Assembly: GCA_905182435.1 (NCBI GenBank)
Contig: CAJJBN010000018.1
Span: 5,001 to 55,560 of the forward strand
Source: Opitutaceae bacterium BACL24 MAG-120322-bin51
Lineage (GTDB): Bacteria > Verrucomicrobiota > Verrucomicrobiia > Opitutales > Coraliomargaritaceae
DNA length: 50,560 nt
Direction of reading: 5' to 3'
Every line of letters begins with the position of its first letter. Positions within the stretch are counted from its first letter, which is position 1. Shown in pieces: positions 39,712-48,501 of the stretch. A program made the position numbers and the translations under genes. The notes beneath the pieces are model-generated. The model had not been told where the DNA came from. It saw nothing but the letters and a program-made list of their open reading frames with translations, and searched no databases.

Positions 39712-40779
39712 ATGGGCGCTAGCGCAGTCAACTGCACCATTGCAGTCGACACCATGGGCGGAGACAAAGGGCCCACTGAGTTCATTCGTGGGCTTTTTTA
39801 TGCCCTCGAAGAGCTGAAGCTGGACTGCCACTTCACGCTCGTCGGCAATCAGCGACTGCTGGAGCGCCTGCTAAAAGTCGGCAAACTTGAGGGTTACTCA
39901 GATCGGATCAATATCGTCCATTCGACTCAAGTGATTGGGATGCATGAAAAACCGATCCAAGCGCTGAAGAGCAAAAAAGACTCTTCGATGGTGAAAGCCA
40001 TCGCCCTGCTTAAAGACCAACAAGCCGATGCAATGATTAGCTGCGGCAATACCGGCGCTCTGATGGCCGGCGGTACACTGCGCCTGCGCCAGATCGCTGG
40101 AGTCGATCGCCCGGCGCTCGGCATTATCGTGCCCAGCAAGCAAAACCCATTCGTCTTAACTGACGTCGGCGCGAACCCAGAGTCGACGCCAGAGAATCTG
40201 GTGCATAATGCGGTGCTTGGCGCGAACTACGCAAAAGCCGCGCTCAATATCGCCAACCCACGTGTCGCATTGCTGACTATCGGCACTGAAGAGGGTAAAG
40301 GTAATGCCTTAACCAATGCGACCCATTTACTACTGCAAGAAATAGACGGCGTCATCAACTATACTGGCCCGATCGAAGGCTTCCAACTCTTCGACGGCAA
40401 TGTCGATGTCGTCGTGTGTGATGGATTCGTCGGCAACGTCGTTTTAAAATCAAGCGAAGCACTGTTCGGCTTCATTGGTAGCACGATCCGCGAAGAACTG
40501 GTCCGCAACGTAAAACGTAAAATCGGAGCGGTACTCTCCAAGTCAGCGTTCAAGGATATGAAGACGCGCCTCGGGCCCGATCAACATGCCGGCGCTCCCC
40601 TCCTCGGCCTGCGCGGCAACATCTTAAAAGCCCACGGATCCTCCAATTACGTCGCCATTGCCAACGCCTTACGCATCGCTCAAGAAGTAGTCATGCATGA
40701 TATGATTGACTCTATCGGCAGTGACATCAATCAAGCTAATGCATTGACCACTCACTCCGACGCAGAGAACGCCCCTTAG
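39712..40779 (+). CDS. plsX: Phosphate acyltransferase PlsX
   Basis: 355 residues. PlsX makes acyl-phosphate from acyl-ACP, the first step of phospholipid synthesis with PlsY. Family marks: TIAVDTMGGDKGPTEFIRG at the N-terminus, ADAMISCGNTGALMAGG, LTDVGANPESTPENLV, LLTIGTEEGKGNAL, GFVGNVVLKSSEA and HGSSNYVAIANALRIA. The length is usual (about 345). It lies 41 bases after rpmF and 45 before fabH, so all three are likely one transcript. Confidence 0.96.
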   Translation: MGASAVNCTIAVDTMGGDKGPTEFIRGLFYALEELKLDCHFTLVGNQRLLERLLKVGKLEGYSDRINIVHSTQVIGMHEKPIQALKSKKDSSMVKAIALLKDQQADAMISCGNTGALMAGGTLRLRQIAGVDRPALGIIVPSKQNPFVLTDVGANPESTPENLVHNAVLGANYAKAALNIANPRVALLTIGTEEGKGNALTNATHLLLQEIDGVINYTGPIEGFQLFDGNVDVVVCDGFVGNVVLKSSEALFGFIGSTIREELVRNVKRKIGAVLSKSAFKDMKTRLGPDQHAGAPLLGLRGNILKAHGSSNYVAIANALRIAQEVVMHDMIDSIGSDINQANALTTHSDAENAP

Positions 40780-40824
40780 TTATCGCAACGTTCCCTGAAA
40801 TACAGAGTTTCATCTCTCCTTTGC

Positions 40825-41826
40825 ATGCCTAGCCTCTCACAGTCTGTCACTATAATCGGCACTGGCTCTTACGCGCCAACGAATATCGTAACGAATGACG
40901 ATATGGCGAAATTCGTCGATACCTCCGACGAATGGATACGCAGCCGCAGCGGTATCGGCGCGCGACACTTTGCAGCCACCGACGAAACCACCAGCGACAT
41001 GGCATGCATCGCGGGCAAGCGCGCGATCGAAGCCGCCGGAATCGATCGTAGCGAAATCGACCTCATCATCGTCGCGACGATGACGCCCGACATGCCCTTC
41101 CCCTCGACCGCATGCCTAGTGCAGAGCAAACTCGGGCTACCAAATGTCACTACCTTCGATATGCAAGCAGCCTGCTCAGGCTTTGTCTACGGACTCAGCG
41201 TCGCCAACTCGATGCTGCTGTCTGGCAATTTCAAGAACGCGCTGGTCATTGGTGCTGAGAAAATGAGTGGCATCCTCGACTTCGAAGATCGCACGACTTG
41301 TGTGCTGTTCGGTGATGGCGCTGGCGCAGCGGTTCTCTCAGCCACTCAGACGGCAGAAAAAGTCGGCATTTTAGGGGCACTCGGCGGCGCAGATGGGTCC
41401 ACCCCAAGCTTGCTACAGCAACCAGGTGGCGGTTCCGCCATGCCAGCCACGAATGAGTCGATCGCAGGCCGACAGCACTTCCTCAAGATGAACGGCAAAG
41501 AAATCTTCAAATCCGCAGTGCGGGTGATGGGACAAGCCAGTACCGACATCATCGAGCAAATGGGCTACAGCCCAGAGGACCTCAACCTAGTCATTCCTCA
41601 CCAAGCCAATATGCGTATCATCGAGAGCTTGGCGAAACGCTTGGCCATCCCGATGGAGAAATTCCACAACAACTTAGACCGCTATGGCAACACCTCTGCA
41701 GCCTCGGTGCCGATCGCGCTCGACGAAGCCTATCGCGCAGGACGTATCCAGTCGGGCGACCTGATCTTACTGGTCGCATTCGGAGCAGGCTTGACCTGGG
41801 CTTCTACACTGATCAGATGGCAGTAA
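40825..41826 (+). CDS. fabH: Beta-ketoacyl-ACP synthase III
   Basis: 333 residues. FabH condenses acetyl-CoA (or branched starters) with malonyl-ACP to start fatty acids. The catalytic triad is intact: Cys117 in [12 protein letters not shown], His259 in [10 protein letters not shown] and Asn289 in [25 protein letters not shown] and the C-terminal [14 protein letters not shown] are conserved. The next gene's ATG at 41817 overlaps its last codons by 10 bases, so downstream envelope genes may be translated with it. Confidence 0.97.
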   Translation: MPSLSQSVTIIGTGSYAPTNIVTNDDMAKFVDTSDEWIRSRSGIGARHFAATDETTSDMACIAGKRAIEAAGIDRSEIDLIIVATMTPDMPFPSTACLVQSKLGLPNVTTFDMQAACSGFVYGLSVANSMLLSGNFKNALVIGAEKMSGILDFEDRTTCVLFGDGAGAAVLSATQTAEKVGILGALGGADGSTPSLLQQPGGGSAMPATNESIAGRQHFLKMNGKEIFKSAVRVMGQASTDIIEQMGYSPEDLNLVIPHQANMRIIESLAKRLAIPMEKFHNNLDRYGNTSAASVPIALDEAYRAGRIQSGDLILLVAFGAGLTWASTLIRWQ

Positions 41827-42848
41827 CTTCTATGCAACGTACATTCCCACTTCTTCTCGCATTGGGGCTCTTGATGGCGCCCTCATTGCATGCCCTCTCC
41901 CTGAATCCATTCAATTGGTTCGGCGCAACCAGCAATGATTCGATCAACCTCGCTAGCAGCGAGAATCAAGATGGTGCAGCAGGACTACTGGCCGTTGGTA
42001 AAGTAAACTATGAGGCGGGAAAATTGAGCGCAGCCAAACGTACGTTCAAGAAAATCATCAAGAAATACCCGACCTCCAGCTCAACAGCCGAGGCCCTCAC
42101 ACTACGCGCTCGCGTTTACATGAGCAAAGAACTCTGGGCTAAAGGCTTTGACGACCTACAAAAAGTTATCACTGAGCATGCCAACTACGAGCATTTCGAC
42201 CGCGTCATCGCCGATCAATTTGATTGTGCCACCGCTCTGATGGAGGGTGCACGCGGACGTATTCTCTGGGTTTTTCCTGGCTTCAAACAATACGGCACCT
42301 CCGCCAAGCAGTTTGAGCAAATCGTTCAGAACGCACCTTATAGCGACTACGCGCCGCTCGCCTTGATGAATATTGCGCTGGTTGCTGAGGACACCGCCGA
42401 GCCTGAAGATGCGATCGATGCTCTCGACCGACTGATTAACTACTATCCGCAAAGTATGTTAGCTCCAGACGCTTACTACAATCTGGCACAGACCTACTCC
42501 GATCTCGTGCAAGGCTATGAATACGACCAAGGCTCAACCCGCCGTGCGATCAGCTATTACGAGGACTTCCTCATTTTGTTCCCTACCAGCAACTACTCTG
42601 GCGAAGTCGAAGCCAACCTGAAGAAGATGGAAAACCTGCTCGCCAGCAGCCGCCTCAACCTCGGCGATTTCTACTATTACTTTCGTAATAATAACACGGC
42701 GGCACTGGTGTTCTACAACGAAACAATCAGCATCGAGCCAGATTCCGATGCGGCCGCAGAAGCCCGTCTGCGTATACAAGATATCGAAGCAGGCGTGCGC
42801 CCGACCAATAAAGCTAGCATCATTCGTAAGCTATTGAGAGCGGAATAA
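41817..42848 (+). CDS. BamD-like outer-membrane assembly TPR protein
   Basis: 343 residues. A signal peptide ([21 protein letters not shown] from the second ATG at 41832, or MAVTS-extended from 41817) is not followed by a clear lipobox Cys. The mature part has TPR units of the YfiO/BamD kind: [41 protein letters not shown], then [20 protein letters not shown] and [20 protein letters not shown]. BamD supports insertion of beta-barrel proteins into the outer membrane. Length exceeds E. coli BamD (245), and no other Bam gene is here, so orthology is uncertain. The following gene is LptE-like, so an outer-membrane biogenesis context fits. Confidence 0.72.
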   Translation: MAVTSMQRTFPLLLALGLLMAPSLHALSLNPFNWFGATSNDSINLASSENQDGAAGLLAVGKVNYEAGKLSAAKRTFKKIIKKYPTSSSTAEALTLRARVYMSKELWAKGFDDLQKVITEHANYEHFDRVIADQFDCATALMEGARGRILWVFPGFKQYGTSAKQFEQIVQNAPYSDYAPLALMNIALVAEDTAEPEDAIDALDRLINYYPQSMLAPDAYYNLAQTYSDLVQGYEYDQGSTRRAISYYEDFLILFPTSNYSGEVEANLKKMENLLASSRLNLGDFYYYFRNNNTAALVFYNETISIEPDSDAAAEARLRIQDIEAGVRPTNKASIIRKLLRAE

Positions 42849-42872
42849 CCTCACCACACTTTAATTCTCACT

Positions 42873-43454
42873 ATGAACACGACGTCTCACTTTTCACTCG
42901 CCCGTGCGCTCATCGGCCTAGTCTCGATCGTCGTGCTGAGTCTTCTTAACGGTTGCGCCAACTATCACCTAGGCACGTCCGCGCAGATCCCGTTCAAGTC
43001 GATCTACATCAAACCCGCGACGAATCATAGCTTCGCGCCACAAGCACAACCAATCGTCAGCGCCCAAATCCGCGAAACCTTCATTCGTGATGCGCGCGTC
43101 AAACTCGTCGCCAACCAAGCCGACGCCGACGCAGTACTTTACGTCGACCTCACTGACTACAACCGCTCTGCTGGGTCTCGTAACAGTACCGACACCGCGA
43201 TTGCTAATAACTTTTACATTCGCCTCACCGCCGAGGTCTCTCTGTTTGACCAGTCCAAAGGCAATTACTTGTTTCAACAACGCTCCATCCAAGCCGATAC
43301 AAATGCCTACATTGGCAATCCTTACGCGGACAACACTGGGGCTGACGCCGACAATCAAATCATCTCTTACCAGCAAAGTGAGCGCCAAGCAATGGAGCAA
43401 CTCGCTCGCGAGATCGCCCGTAAGATCACCGACCAAGTGCTCAGCCCTTGGTAA
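42873..43454 (+). CDS. lptE: LptE-like outer-membrane lipoprotein
   Basis: 193 residues. A lipoprotein signal ends in the lipobox LLNGC with Cys28. The mature domain begins NYHLGTSAQIPFKSIYIKPATNHSFAPQAQPIVSAQIRETFIRDARVKLV, the start of the LptE/RlpB fold, which plugs LptD during LPS export. ADADAVLYVDLTDYNR and FQQRSIQADTNAYIGN continue the pattern, and the C-terminal helix EQLAREIARKITDQVLSPW is typical. It follows the BamD-like gene by 24 bases. LptD is not in the window. Confidence 0.8.
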   Translation: MNTTSHFSLARALIGLVSIVVLSLLNGCANYHLGTSAQIPFKSIYIKPATNHSFAPQAQPIVSAQIRETFIRDARVKLVANQADADAVLYVDLTDYNRSAGSRNSTDTAIANNFYIRLTAEVSLFDQSKGNYLFQQRSIQADTNAYIGNPYADNTGADADNQIISYQQSERQAMEQLAREIARKITDQVLSPW

Positions 43455-43559
43455 GCGAATTACCGACCATTCGATCATTCAAAGATTCAACTGCAGATCA
43501 GGACGGCTGTCGTCAGTCAGAGCACGACCAATACTCCTCGACCGATAAGCGCCTCTTAA

Positions 43560-46547
43560 TTACGCCTTATTCGTAATCCAGACGCAACCATATGGCGGCA
43601 GCTCAAGCACTCCGCCGAGGTCCTCGTAAAGCTGACCACTAATAAGGTCGCTCCACGACTCGGTTGCGATCAGATTCAACTCCACCATTGGTATCAATTG
43701 AAGCTCGGCGGAGACATTATGCAGCGCAAAAACACTTTGCTCACGATCTAGACTCTCACGCCAAAAAGCGAAGACCTGATCTGAGAAGTGTAGCGTGTAT
43801 TGGGTCGCGTTGGGATGAAATGCCGGCTGCTGACGACGAACCTGAATCAAGCGCTTCATCTCCGCAAAGACAGCTTGATGATGCCGTTCCGGATCAGCCA
43901 AAGCAGCTTCAAGATCATCCGCCTGCCATTGGTAGCGATTGATCGTCCGCGCTCTCCCGGTCTGCGCCATCCCTTCGCGATTATTTTCAGTGCCCAGAAG
44001 ACTGTGGACGTAAATCGCGGGCATCCCTTCGAGGGCCAACATAATCTTATGTGCACAAAGGAAACGCTCTACCTGCAAGCCATCCTCGCCGCCGCCAATC
44101 CTTTGCGCCATCGCACTGTAGAGCGAGATATTTGCCTCATACGGCGTCAAGTCCCCAGTTGCCGTGCGACGCATAGAGATCTCACCGCCTGAATCGCGAA
44201 GCGTTTCGATCAGCCCATCAAGTTCACCAGCAGAGAGCAATCCCTCGGCCGGACGCAGACCGATTCCATCATGCGAAGCAATAAAGTTCAAATAAGCCCG
44301 ACCACGGCGAGCGGGCGGCATCGACATCATCCATGTTTTCAAATGCTTACAATTGCCACTCAAGATCGAATTCAGCAATAGCGGCGGCAGCGAGAAATTA
44401 TAGATCAAATGCGCCTCATTATCGTTACCAAAATAGCTCAAATTTTCACGATTCGGCACGTTCGTCTCAGTAACAATCACAGCAGATGGCTCGATATTTT
44501 CAATCACGACCCGTATCAGCTTAATCAACTCATGCGTCTGAGGCAGGTGCACACAAGTCGACCCAGACTCCTTCCAAAGGAAGGCAATCGCATCCAAACG
44601 AAAGTAACGAATCCCCTGCTCCACGTAATAACGGATAATTCGGACAATCTCTAAAAACACTTCCGGATTACGAAAATCAAGGTCCACCTGGTCCTCACTA
44701 AAGGTGCACCAGACATGCTTCTCGCCATCGACAGTTTCCACTTTGGTCAACAACGGCGAACTGCGCGGACGAACCACCTTGGATAGATCCTCATAATCCA
44801 GACCATTTATAAAGTAATCACTGCCCTTGCCGCGACCGGCCAAAAAGTTCTGAAACCAACGAGACTCTCGCGAGCAGTGATTAATCACCATATCTGCCAT
44901 GAGATCAAACTCTTCACTAATCGACGCGAGATCCTCCCAAGTGCCGAGTTCGGGATTGACCGCTTTGTAGTCAATCACCGAAAAGCCGTCATCCGAGCTG
45001 TAAGGATTAAACGGCAGCACATGCACACTACTAAACGTGGCTTTGAGGTCACGCATCAGGAAATTCTTCAACTCACGCAGCGGCGCACGTACCTCACTCA
45101 CGATCGAATTACCATAAGTGATTAACATCACGTCTGACTCGTCCCATTTACTGGTGCCAAATGCAGTGGAGGAAGATTGCTCAGACATTCCACCTGCTTC
45201 AAAAATCTGTTCAGTAATCGCCTCGGCTCGCTCCGCGCCATAGACCTCGGTCACGTGCTGCGCCATGCGCTGACGCACCCGCTGCGCCTTGGGATTCAGC
45301 GATGGATTCGTCACGACCTCCGAACCAAACTCATGGCGATCATCTTCAACCGCCTCCTTGATTTGATGCAATATGTCCGGAACTGCCGCAATCACTCGAT
45401 TCCAACTCGGCATAAACGGCACATCCATTGACTTCTTCGGATCGAGAAAATCTTCACCTGCTTGCAAAATATTTTCAGCAAATACCTCAACCGTAGACCC
45501 TTCGATGTGACGATCATACTTCAAACCATTGATTGCCGCATCGCTGTAATAGCTATCCACCAAATCCAGCGCGATTCGGTAATAGGCTGCCTTAATCGTG
45601 CGAACATGCTCATGCGAAAAAACCTGTCCCTGCGTCGCCATCTTCCGATAGAGCGACTTAGTAATATCACAACTCATTTTTGACAGCCCACGCGATCGAT
45701 CCTCCAATGATAGATCCTGATGCTTGTGATCATAGGTATCCGCCACATCAACCTGGCAAATTTGATTCGTCGCATAGTTGCGATGCATCTCCGAGAGTAC
45801 CCCCATCTCCAGACCCCAATCAGATGGAATACGAATATCCTCAATCACATCGGTCTGCAGCGAAAATTCACCCGCAAGCGGGTAGCGAAAACTGTCTAAA
45901 TAATCGAGGTAGTCATTCGCACCACAAACCTTCTTTAACGCACGAATCAGTGGAGTGACCAACAGTCGACAAACACGCCCATTCATCGAATCATTTGCAA
46001 CACGAGCGTAGAACCCCTTACAAAACTTATAACTAAACGCTGGGTTCGCCACTGGGTAAATCAGACGAGCGAGCATATCGCGCTTGTAGGTCGTAATATC
46101 ACAGTCATGCAGTGCCACCGCCTTCGCCTTTCCAGCAGCTAGCACGTAACCAAACATATACCAGACGTTGCGTCCCTTGCCCATTTCCTTCGGAGCCAGC
46201 CCCTTCTCACTCAGCAACGCATCAATCTTACGCAAGCGCGGGCCATCATTCCAAAGGACCTCAGGCATCTGCGGCAATCGACTAAAAAACTGCAACGCAT
46301 GCCGATACTCTGCCTCATTCGCACGATCTAGTCCGACCACGATTTGATCCAAATACGGCACCTCCGCAATCTCATCCAACATGGCAGAAAGCGCAGGCCC
46401 CTGCAGCTCGGAATATAGCGACGGCAGCACTAAGGCCATCGGACGACGCTTGCGAAACTGCATCAAATCAGCCTCCAGCTTTTCGAGTGGCCGATCATTC
46501 AGTTGGTGCAGTGTTGTAATTAATCCGTGTTGATGAAAGTCGCCCAT
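43560..46547 (-). CDS. Glucosyl-3-phosphoglycerate synthase fused to glucosylglycerate-phosphorylase-type GH13_18 domain
   Basis: 995 residues, two enzymes in one chain. Residues about 1-400: GpgS-type nucleotide-sugar transferase (ALVLPSLYSELQGPALSAM, VLWNDGPRLRKI, GKGRNVWYMFGYVLA; D148-C149-D150 in LHDCDITTY as the metal motif; SFRYPLAGEFSLQTDV; IPSDWGLEMGVLSE). It should join glucose to 3-phosphoglycerate. Residues about 425-995: GH13 subfamily 18 (WDESDVMLITYGNSI, VLPFNPYSSDDGFSVIDY) with nucleophile D652 in FRLDAIAFLWKE, acid/base E694 in VTETNVPNREN and D760 in ASHDGIGLRP. These are sucrose/glucosylglycerate phosphorylase residues. A glycerate acceptor is inferred from the fusion and the phosphatase gene 71 bases upstream. 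Sucrose or glucosylglycerol specificity cannot be excluded. Confidence 0.85.
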   Translation of the reverse strand: MGDFHQHGLITTLHQLNDRPLEKLEADLMQFRKRRPMALVLPSLYSELQGPALSAMLDEIAEVPYLDQIVVGLDRANEAEYRHALQFFSRLPQMPEVLWNDGPRLRKIDALLSEKGLAPKEMGKGRNVWYMFGYVLAAGKAKAVALHDCDITTYKRDMLARLIYPVANPAFSYKFCKGFYARVANDSMNGRVCRLLVTPLIRALKKVCGANDYLDYLDSFRYPLAGEFSLQTDVIEDIRIPSDWGLEMGVLSEMHRNYATNQICQVDVADTYDHKHQDLSLEDRSRGLSKMSCDITKSLYRKMATQGQVFSHEHVRTIKAAYYRIALDLVDSYYSDAAINGLKYDRHIEGSTVEVFAENILQAGEDFLDPKKSMDVPFMPSWNRVIAAVPDILHQIKEAVEDDRHEFGSEVVTNPSLNPKAQRVRQRMAQHVTEVYGAERAEAITEQIFEAGGMSEQSSSTAFGTSKWDESDVMLITYGNSIVSEVRAPLRELKNFLMRDLKATFSSVHVLPFNPYSSDDGFSVIDYKAVNPELGTWEDLASISEEFDLMADMVINHCSRESRWFQNFLAGRGKGSDYFINGLDYEDLSKVVRPRSSPLLTKVETVDGEKHVWCTFSEDQVDLDFRNPEVFLEIVRIIRYYVEQGIRYFRLDAIAFLWKESGSTCVHLPQTHELIKLIRVVIENIEPSAVIVTETNVPNRENLSYFGNDNEAHLIYNFSLPPLLLNSILSGNCKHLKTWMMSMPPARRGRAYLNFIASHDGIGLRPAEGLLSAGELDGLIETLRDSGGEISMRRTATGDLTPYEANISLYSAMAQRIGGGEDGLQVERFLCAHKIMLALEGMPAIYVHSLLGTENNREGMAQTGRARTINRYQWQADDLEAALADPERHHQAVFAEMKRLIQVRRQQPAFHPNATQYTLHFSDQVFAFWRESLDREQSVFALHNVSAELQLIPMVELNLIATESWSDLISGQLYEDLGGVLELPPYGCVWITNKA

Positions 46548-46618
46548 AATATGTGTATTAAAATTAGTCGTTTGAAATCAGGAGTTTTAAGAGTCGCAGA
46601 AAGTTAAATCGGCACGAA

Positions 46619-47464
46619 TCACTGCAAAGCCGAAGCTCCGAGCTCATCTCTAATGATCGTTAGAATCGCTTCGTTCCAACCGGCAGTCGCCGGCATCGAA
46701 GCAGTGAGCACACGCGGCGCTTGCGGCGAAATATGCGGCCCATCCGCATGTGGAATGACCACCGCAATATTTGCCACCTCAAGCATCGCTTGATCGTTTT
46801 GGCTATCGCCCAGCGCCACCACCACCCATTCCACACCAGGCATCGCCTGCTGATACAGGGCCTTCACTGCTTCAGTGCCACTAGCTTTATCAGCAGGTCC
46901 CATCAAATGTAGAAAGCGCCCCCCCCTCAAAAGTCGGATGCCGTCTTTCGCTAATGAGCGTTCAAACGTCTCACGCCGGGCTAAAGTATCTTTCCACAAA
47001 ATCGGCTCAGTCGCATGGCGCGATTGAGCGCGACTCGCCGCGGCAGAACTCAAGCCAGTATGCTCGGCGACCATCGCAGTCGACCAATCCGCAAAGCCAT
47101 CGAATAGGTAACCCTCAGCCTCACGCAGCGCATGGGCGCGGCTCAGAATAAAGTCGCGAGAGAGCCCCGTGACCTCGATCCAATCATTCCCTGAGCGATG
47201 GAAAGTCTGAGGCTGGTCCAGCAAGCCCGACTCTTGCGGCACAGCTAGCAAGCCGCCGTTCTCCGCAACCATAGGTGCAAACGTGCCCAAGCGATGCGCC
47301 AAATCCTTCATTTCAGACAGGGTCTTACTCGAATTGAGTACCAACGGAATGCCTAAGGTCTTCAGACGGTGTAGCGCAGGTCGCGCTTCCTCCCAAGAAT
47401 AGGAATCATCTAGCAGTGAACCGTCGAGGTCCGTCACGACCAGCAGTTTCTTTTTCGCAGACAT
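46619..47464 (-). CDS. gpgP: HAD phosphatase, (gluco/manno)syl-3-phosphoglycerate phosphatase family
   Basis: 281 residues of the HAD superfamily, MPGP/GpgP group. The nucleophile motif VVTDLDGSLLDDSYSW (D12, D14) is followed by RLKTLGIPLVLNSSKTLSEM (motif II Ser/Thr and the cap-hinge), PMVAENGG, a C2-type cap, the motif III Lys region and motif IV ALGDSQNDQAMLEVA. It should remove the phosphate from glucosyl-3-phosphoglycerate to give glucosylglycerate, the step after the GpgS half of the downstream fusion. First gene of a two-gene operon. G8 on the coding strand (LLRGGRF) is in frame. Manno- versus gluco-specificity is assigned from the neighbour, not from the protein itself. Confidence 0.82.
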   Translation of the reverse strand: MSAKKKLLVVTDLDGSLLDDSYSWEEARPALHRLKTLGIPLVLNSSKTLSEMKDLAHRLGTFAPMVAENGGLLAVPQESGLLDQPQTFHRSGNDWIEVTGLSRDFILSRAHALREAEGYLFDGFADWSTAMVAEHTGLSSAAASRAQSRHATEPILWKDTLARRETFERSLAKDGIRLLRGGRFLHLMGPADKASGTEAVKALYQQAMPGVEWVVVALGDSQNDQAMLEVANIAVVIPHADGPHISPQAPRVLTASMPATAGWNEAILTIIRDELGASALQ

Positions 47465-47890
47465 CGCTACAAAAATTAAATTAAGACGCTTCTGAACGCA
47501 CTGCTATCGCGCCCAACTCACGCGACTCTACCATCACATGCCAACAAAACTTAGAGAGCTCACAAAGCCATTCAGTAAATTCGCTATAGTGTGTTCGGAG
47601 AATAATAAGCGCAGCATACATAATATGATGCCATGCAGGAATGATGCCAATTTGAAGATCAACCAAAGACTTGCCATCGCAGACCTTAAATCACTGCCTA
47701 ATTCCGCTGATTGATCTCAGTATCACGCCGACCCTCAATCTTCCAAGTACATCCCAAGGCGATGCACCGCCACAGACGACCTCAGCACCACTTTAAACTT
47801 CACATCGCCAGATATTCCAGTTTGCTCCCTTATTTTTAAATATCAAACAGCTCTCGATGACGACTGTGTGACGATTGTGCGCTGAAAGCC
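47465..47890. other. Gene-poor gap between gpgP and hisI
   Basis: 426 bases. A 61-codon minus-strand frame (47481-47666) starts with TTG, has no recognisable motif and no ribosome-binding site, so I do not call it. The promoter for gpgP and the fusion should lie here, but I could not pick a convincing pair of boxes. No repeats or strong hairpins were seen. Confidence 0.6.
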
Positions 47891-48316
47891 CTAGACCTGA
47901 GCCGGATCGACGAATTGCAACGAACCGTCTTCCATCAAGCTACGATAATAGCACCCAGAGCGTGCAACACCCGCTTTATTCTTGGAGTGACATGCGCCCT
48001 GCCCTGCTGGTGTGACTGAATACAAAATAGAATTCTGCTCACAATTGACACGGATCTCTTCAATTTTCAAATAATCCCCACTGGTCTTGCCTTTGACCCA
48101 TAACTCATTGCGGCTGGTGCTCCAGAATGTCGCCATGCCGCACTCGAGTGCAGTCTGAAGGGCCAATTCGTTTGCATAACCAACGATCAGCACTTCGCCG
48201 GTCTTGGCATCCTGCGCGATTGCCGGCAGCACATCTGCGCCGCAATTTGCCACCTTACGCAGCTTGGTAAAATCAAGATTAAGGACTGCTCCCTGTTCTA
48301 ATTCTTCATGTGTCAT
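47891..48316 (-). CDS. hisI: Phosphoribosyl-AMP cyclohydrolase
   Basis: 141 residues from ATG 48316 (MTHEELEQGAVLNLDFTKLRKV); the longer frame begins with GTG. HisI opens the adenine ring of PR-AMP in histidine synthesis. Conserved features: VLIVGYANELALQTALECGMATFWSTSRNELWVKGKTSGDYLKI, then a zinc site. The usual CHTGxxSCFYR has here become ACHSKNKAGVARSGCYYRS, so the spacing between the two cysteines is longer than in E. coli. The remaining metal-binding Cys/Asp residues appear present. It stands alone and is not fused to HisE. Divergent from transketolase by 185 bases. Confidence 0.9.
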   Translation of the reverse strand: MTHEELEQGAVLNLDFTKLRKVANCGADVLPAIAQDAKTGEVLIVGYANELALQTALECGMATFWSTSRNELWVKGKTSGDYLKIEEIRVNCEQNSILYSVTPAGQGACHSKNKAGVARSGCYYRSLMEDGSLQFVDPAQV

Positions 48317-48501
48317 ACCTGTGGAGTAAGCTCTCACAAACGCCTGAGTCGAGTTTCGAATTTAAATTCTGTATGGTTGTAAAATGAAGAATTCATACAT
48401 AAACACTGATTTTCCCTTTCAATTCAATCCCATCGGGCCATCGTGCTAACTTCCACCACAGCAAGAACTCGGTGCCCAAAGCACCTCAAACACACAAACT
48501 T

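Noticed and set aside
47481..47666. 61-codon minus-strand frame between gpgP and hisI
   Set aside because: TTG start, no ribosome-binding site, no recognisable motif; likely chance.
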